From JAWCLZ01 sp038850275 (lineage in GTDB: Archaea; Halobacteriota; JAWCLZ01), in the NCBI GenBank assembly GCA_038850275.1, contig JAWCLZ010000002.1, forward strand, positions 1 to 64,000: a DNA stretch of 64,000 nt, given 5' to 3'. A model generated the notes under the pieces. That model did not search any database and was not told the DNA's origin. It was given only the letters and a program-made list of their open reading frames with translations. Positions within the stretch are counted from its first letter, which is position 1. Every line of letters begins with the position of its first letter. Below are positions 60,984 to 64,000 of this stretch, in pieces. A program made the position numbers and the translations under genes.

Positions 60984-61589
60984 CTAGAAGCCAACACTCT
61001 CTAGCCAGCGGGCTAGCTTTGCTAAGGATTTACCTCTATGGGATACCTTGTTTTTCTCTTCAACTGTAAGCTCAGCGAATGTTTTAGCTCCATATAAAAA
61101 AATCGGGTCAAAGCCAAAGCCAAAACTGCCTCTTGCTTCATAGCCTATTTTGCCTCTAACTATTCCACTGAAAATTTTTATTCTTTCACCATTGTGATAA
61201 GCCACGATTGATTTAAAACAAGCTTCTCTATCTTCGATTCCCTGCATTAACTTTAGCAATCCAGTGTTGCCAATTGTTTTGAAAACATATGAGGAATAAG
61301 GGCCTGGGAAGCCATTTAATGACTTAATAAACAATCCTGAGTCCTCAACGAACAAGGGTTTTTTCAATTTAGAATAGCAATACTCAGCACCATATCTAGC
61401 GATTTCCTCCAAGCTATTAGACTGGATCTCAGGGTACCTTAGATCTCGCTGTATAATTTCGATGTTAAGTTTGCTTAAAAATTCTCTTGCCTCTTCAACC
61501 TTGCCTTTGTTGCTGGTTATAAAAAAGAGTTTCGATGGTTTATTTGATGGTTTATTCAATGTTTTATTCAATGTTTTATTCAGCAACAA
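60984..61589 (-). CDS. XTP/dITP pyrophosphatase (Ham1/RdgB)
   Basis: About 185-201 residues: LFFITSNKGKVEEAREFL, EDSGLFIKSLNGFPGPYSSY, GSFGFGFDPIFLY and SHRGKSLAKLARWL. It removes non-canonical purine nucleotides. The N-terminal LNKTLNKPSNKP extension comes from a 12-base tandem repeat; several TTG codons there could each act as start, and no ATG is present. The 5' end overlaps bud32 by 14 bases. Confidence 0.93.
   Translation of the reverse strand: MLLNKTLNKTLNKPSNKPSKLFFITSNKGKVEEAREFLSKLNIEIIQRDLRYPEIQSNSLEEIARYGAEYCYSKLKKPLFVEDSGLFIKSLNGFPGPYSSYVFKTIGNTGLLKLMQGIEDREACFKSIVAYHNGERIKIFSGIVRGKIGYEARGSFGFGFDPIFLYGAKTFAELTVEEKNKVSHRGKSLAKLARWLESVGF
61537..61584. repeat. Four 12-base tandem repeats across a gene junction
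   Basis: Units GGTTTATTTGAT, GGTTTATTCAAT, GTTTTATTCAAT, GTTTTATTCAGC. On the minus strand they encode the LNKT/SNKP repeats of the XTPase N-terminus and contain the bud32 stop codon (61576-61578). Confidence 0.95.
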
Positions 61590-62166
61590 TATACCTCCCT
61601 CTAGCTTCTATCTCTTTAACCCTAGAAAGCACTTCTTCAGCGTGTTTAAATGATGATTTATAGCCTTTGATGAAGCTTGCAACTAGTTTTTCATAATTAG
61701 AATGAGTGCTCTTGAATGTCTGGAAGAGCACGTGTACATCTACACCTCTTGCTTCTAGCTCTTGGCTGTAGAATGCCAATCCGAAGTCTATGAAGTAGAT
61801 TTTATTATCGCTAAGTATCATATTTGAAGTAGTTAAATCCCCGTGGATTATACCAGCGTTGTGTAATCTCCCGACGAGTACGCCAATCCTCTCGCTGAGT
61901 TCCTCATTAAGGATGTATTTAAGTTGCTCCCCAGGTATGTATTCCATGGTAATTTCAAATTCATCTACATCGAAAATAATTGGAGTTGGAACACCACTCT
62001 TTCTAGCGTCAGAAGTAATCTTAGCCTCAGTTTTATTCCTCTCCCTCCTTAACGCTATATCGATCGCTTGCAATCTATATCGCTTAGAAATTCTTCGCTT
62101 CACTACAAAATCGCCTTTGAATTCCACTATAGCCTCTGCACCTTGTGCTCTCTCCATTCTCTCCAT
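61576..62166 (-). CDS. bud32: Bud32/PRPK kinase of the KEOPS complex
   Basis: 196 residues, a small atypical kinase: VVKRRISKRYR with the catalytic lysine, GIIHGDLTTSNMIL (D110, N115) and FIDFGLAFYS (D127). Bud32 works with Kae1 in KEOPS to make N6-threonylcarbamoyladenosine in tRNA. In some archaea it is fused to Kae1; here it is separate. The first residues MERMER come from a direct octamer duplication. Confidence 0.94.
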   Translation of the reverse strand: MERMERAQGAEAIVEFKGDFVVKRRISKRYRLQAIDIALRRERNKTEAKITSDARKSGVPTPIIFDVDEFEITMEYIPGEQLKYILNEELSERIGVLVGRLHNAGIIHGDLTTSNMILSDNKIYFIDFGLAFYSQELEARGVDVHVLFQTFKSTHSNYEKLVASFIKGYKSSFKHAEEVLSRVKEIEARGRYIVAE

Positions 62167-62177
62167 TTTTCATCGCC

Positions 62178-63212
62178 TCAATAAATTTTCCTCCCTAATT
62201 CGCCTGTAATAGGAATTTTTTCCCCGCATCGCCTGCAGATTTTCTCAGATGTTATATCGTGATAAATTAGATTAAACCCCCTTCGTTGGATTAAAAGTGC
62301 ACCGCATTTAGGGCTATAGGTATTCTCATATCTGTGCCCGAATACATTGCCAATATAGGGATATTTCAAGCCCTCTTTTTTTGCAATTTCAACTGCTTTC
62401 TCCAGTGTTTTAACTGGCGTGGGATAATGATGAGACATTTTATACATGGGTGTGAAGCGAGTGAAGTGAATAGGGGTATCTTGCCCGAGGTTTTCATATA
62501 CCCATCTCGCTAGAGCTCGAATTTCCTCCTCAGAATCGTTTTTCTCAGGGATTATTAAATTGACCACTTCAACGTGCATTCCAAGTTCTCCAGCCCTCCT
62601 CGTAGATTCAAGCACTGGCTGGAGCTTTGCTGAGCAGATTTCTTCATAAAATCTATCGCTGAATGCCTTTATATCCACTCGAAATGCATCTAAATAAGGA
62701 GAAATGTATTCCAATGCTTTAATTGTTATATAGCCATTGGTTACATAAACTGTGTATAAGCCAGCTTTCTTCGCAAGTTTTGCAATGTCATAGGTGTATT
62801 CAAACCAAATCGTTGGCTCGTTATACGTCCATGCGATACCCTTGCTTCCACTTGCAATTGCATATTCAATTACCTCTTCAGGTGGAATTTCAACCACTAG
62901 ACTTAGATCGGGTTTAGCATGGGAAATCCTCCAATTTTGACAGTGGATGCATCTAAAATTACATCCCAATGTGCCAAGTGAATATACCAAGCTCCCGGGG
63001 TGAAAATGATAAAGCGGTTTTTTCTCAATTGGATCTACATTTTCTGAGGAAACCCAGTTATATATGATGGAGTAAAGCTTGCCCTCTATATTCTCCCGAG
63101 TTAAGCAAAAACCTTTTTTACCCTGAGCGATGATGCATTCTCTAGCGCAGATATTGCATTTAACTTTATCCCCATCTCCATCGAGCTTTTCATAGAGATA
63201 GGCTTCTTTCAT
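62178..63212 (-). CDS. amrS: AmrS, radical SAM enzyme of the AmmeMemoRadiSam system
   Basis: 344 residues from ATG 63212, where the family begins (MKEAYLYEKL). N-terminal cysteines in CNICARECII, the radical SAM motif CNFRCIHCQNW, GIAWTYNEPTIWFEYTYD, and a C-terminal zinc-like CRRCGEKIP. It partners AMMECR1 (present at 3619) and Memo (not seen). A longer frame reaches TTG 63305 through a duplicated RKHKKKR segment and could be real, because a TATA-like TATAAATTT lies 25 bases before it. Confidence 0.93.
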   Translation of the reverse strand: MKEAYLYEKLDGDGDKVKCNICARECIIAQGKKGFCLTRENIEGKLYSIIYNWVSSENVDPIEKKPLYHFHPGSLVYSLGTLGCNFRCIHCQNWRISHAKPDLSLVVEIPPEEVIEYAIASGSKGIAWTYNEPTIWFEYTYDIAKLAKKAGLYTVYVTNGYITIKALEYISPYLDAFRVDIKAFSDRFYEEICSAKLQPVLESTRRAGELGMHVEVVNLIIPEKNDSEEEIRALARWVYENLGQDTPIHFTRFTPMYKMSHHYPTPVKTLEKAVEIAKKEGLKYPYIGNVFGHRYENTYSPKCGALLIQRRGFNLIYHDITSEKICRRCGEKIPITGELGRKIY

Positions 63213-63239
63213 TGATTCAAAAATAACTCTCTCCCTATA

Positions 63240-63306
63240 TCTCTTTTTCTTGTGTTTTCGCAATATTATGTTTTCGCATAATCTCTTTTTCTTGTGTTTT
63301 CGCAAT
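63240..63306. repeat. Two 25-base copies, period 42, at the amrS 5' end
   Basis: A 25-base segment starting TCTCTTTTTCTTGTG occurs at 63240-63264 and again at 63282-63306. On the minus strand it encodes RKHKKKR twice. Confidence 0.95.
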
Positions 63307-63324
63307 AATTACATAATTAATAAA

Positions 63325-63333
63325 TTTATACTA
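63325..63333 (+). promoter_or_regulatory. TATA box of gltX
   Basis: TTTATACTA, with the expected transcription start about three bases before the ATG at 63358, so the transcript is close to leaderless. Confidence 0.5.
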
Positions 63334-63357
63334 CATATTGGCAAAAATTATATCACA

Positions 63358-64000
63358 ATGCTTGATGTCAAGCGGTTAATTGAAAAATATGCTCTTCAAA
63401 ATGCAATTAAATATGACTCAATACCCCTAGCTAGCGCTGTTATTGGCAAGGTAATGGCTGAACACCATGAGTTGAGATCTAGGGCAAAAGAAATATCCAC
63501 TCTAGCTAGGGAAGTAATCGCAAATGTGGAGAAATTATCTAAAGAAGAGAGAATCGCTCGACTAAAGGAAATTGCCCCTGAATTGCTAGAGAAAATGTGG
63601 ATGGAGAAACATAGAGAGCATGGTTTACCTGAGCTAAAGGGAGTCACGCCAAATGGAAAAGTTGTGCTTAGAATCGCACCCAATCCAAATGGTCCACCGA
63701 CTCTTGGCAATGCCCGAGGGATAATAATAAATCATGAATATGCAAAGCGCTACAATGGGAAATTTATAATGCGCTTCGACGACACTGATCCCGTGACTAA
63801 GAGACCAATGCTTGAAGCATATCAATGGTATTTAGAGGATGCTGAGTGGTTAAATGCAAAGCCTGATGAAGTTGTAATAGCTTCAGACCGCATAGAGTTA
63901 TATTATAAATATGCTGAGGAACTCATCAAACTTGGAAAGGCCTATGTATGCTTTTGCCCAAGGGAAGAGTTTAAAAAGCTAAAAGATGCAATGCATCCTT
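63358..64000 (+). CDS. gltX: Glutamyl-tRNA synthetase, archaeal type, 3'-truncated by the window
   Basis: The first 214 residues of archaeal GluRS. An N-terminal helical extension of about 105 residues precedes the class I core: RIAPNPNGPPTLGNARGI holds the HIGH-type motif in its GluRS variant, followed by MRFDDTDPVTKRP. The rest lies beyond base 64000. It charges tRNA-Glu, and in archaea glutaminyl-tRNA is then made by amidation. It diverges from amrS. Confidence 0.95.
   Translation, partial: MLDVKRLIEKYALQNAIKYDSIPLASAVIGKVMAEHHELRSRAKEISTLAREVIANVEKLSKEERIARLKEIAPELLEKMWMEKHREHGLPELKGVTPNGKVVLRIAPNPNGPPTLGNARGIIINHEYAKRYNGKFIMRFDDTDPVTKRPMLEAYQWYLEDAEWLNAKPDEVVIASDRIELYYKYAEELIKLGKAYVCFCPREEFKKLKDAMHP

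Overview
The window is AT-rich archaeal chromosome and reads as a core-genome segment of a euryarchaeon. Archaeal hallmarks include DnaG-type primase, DNA topoisomerase VI (top6B-top6A), a single PCNA next to the primase large subunit, transcription factor S, Pelota, Bud32, archaeal RNase P RNA, archaeal GHMP shikimate kinase, archaeal riboflavin synthase, the modified mevalonate pathway enzyme phosphomevalonate dehydratase, 4-phosphopantoate-beta-alanine ligase and the bifunctional FBP aldolase/phosphatase. Genes for coenzyme F420 (cofC, cofG, cofH) and a fused Fae-Hps point to a lineage with methanogen- or Archaeoglobus-like cofactors. No mcr, mtr or dissimilatory sulfate genes are present, so the lifestyle cannot be decided. 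Promoters are archaeal (TATA element about 25 bases before the start), several transcripts look leaderless, and GTG and TTG starts are common.

Layout. 1-800: degraded flank with a partial gene and a tyrosine-recombinase-like remnant. 800-5200: PRC-barrel gene, a probable unannotated structured RNA on the minus strand (1065-1283), UPF0058, dnaG, a TOPRIM protein, AMMECR1, RNase P RNA and a TAN1-like THUMP protein. 5200-12200: BioY, an AN1-finger rhomboid, chorismate mutase and shikimate kinase, tRNA-Arg(TCT), and an aminotransferase/riboflavin operon. 12200-19300: topoisomerase VI, Lrp-type regulators, archaemetzincin, a nucleotidyltransferase-cupin protein. 19300-26800: IorAB diverging from a DUF116/phosphomevalonate-dehydratase operon, site-2 protease, CoA synthesis, a HisA-like gene. 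26900-31500: a heat-shock operon (HSR1-like regulator, CDC48, Hsp20) whose operator matches the Archaeoglobus HSR1 consensus, then Fae-Hps. 31700-40000: glycyl-tRNA synthetase, a polyprenol-kinase-like protein, and a thiamin island (ThiR, ECF transporter, ThiW, P-loop ATPase, ThiD-ThiN). 40000-48800: CorA, AK6, HisC, ArgD, RNase Z, an ACT-V4R sensor, GH15 glucosidase, glycosyltransferase. 48800-55400: PriL, PCNA, TFS, F420 genes, Pelota. 55400-64000: tungsten aldehyde oxidoreductase with ferredoxin, Get3-like ATPase, TIM and FBP aldolase/phosphatase, XTPase, Bud32, AmrS, and the start of GluRS.

The observations that most deserve follow-up are: the structured RNA candidate at 1065-1283 with its own TATA box; an apparent ATT start codon for thiR; short tandem duplications that sit at gene ends across the whole window, often carrying the stop codons of both convergent neighbours; and the exact CTAAC-N5-GTTAG heat-shock operator. 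No CRISPR array, insertion sequence or intact mobile element was seen. Ten N bases at 34277-34286 mark an assembly gap inside thiR.
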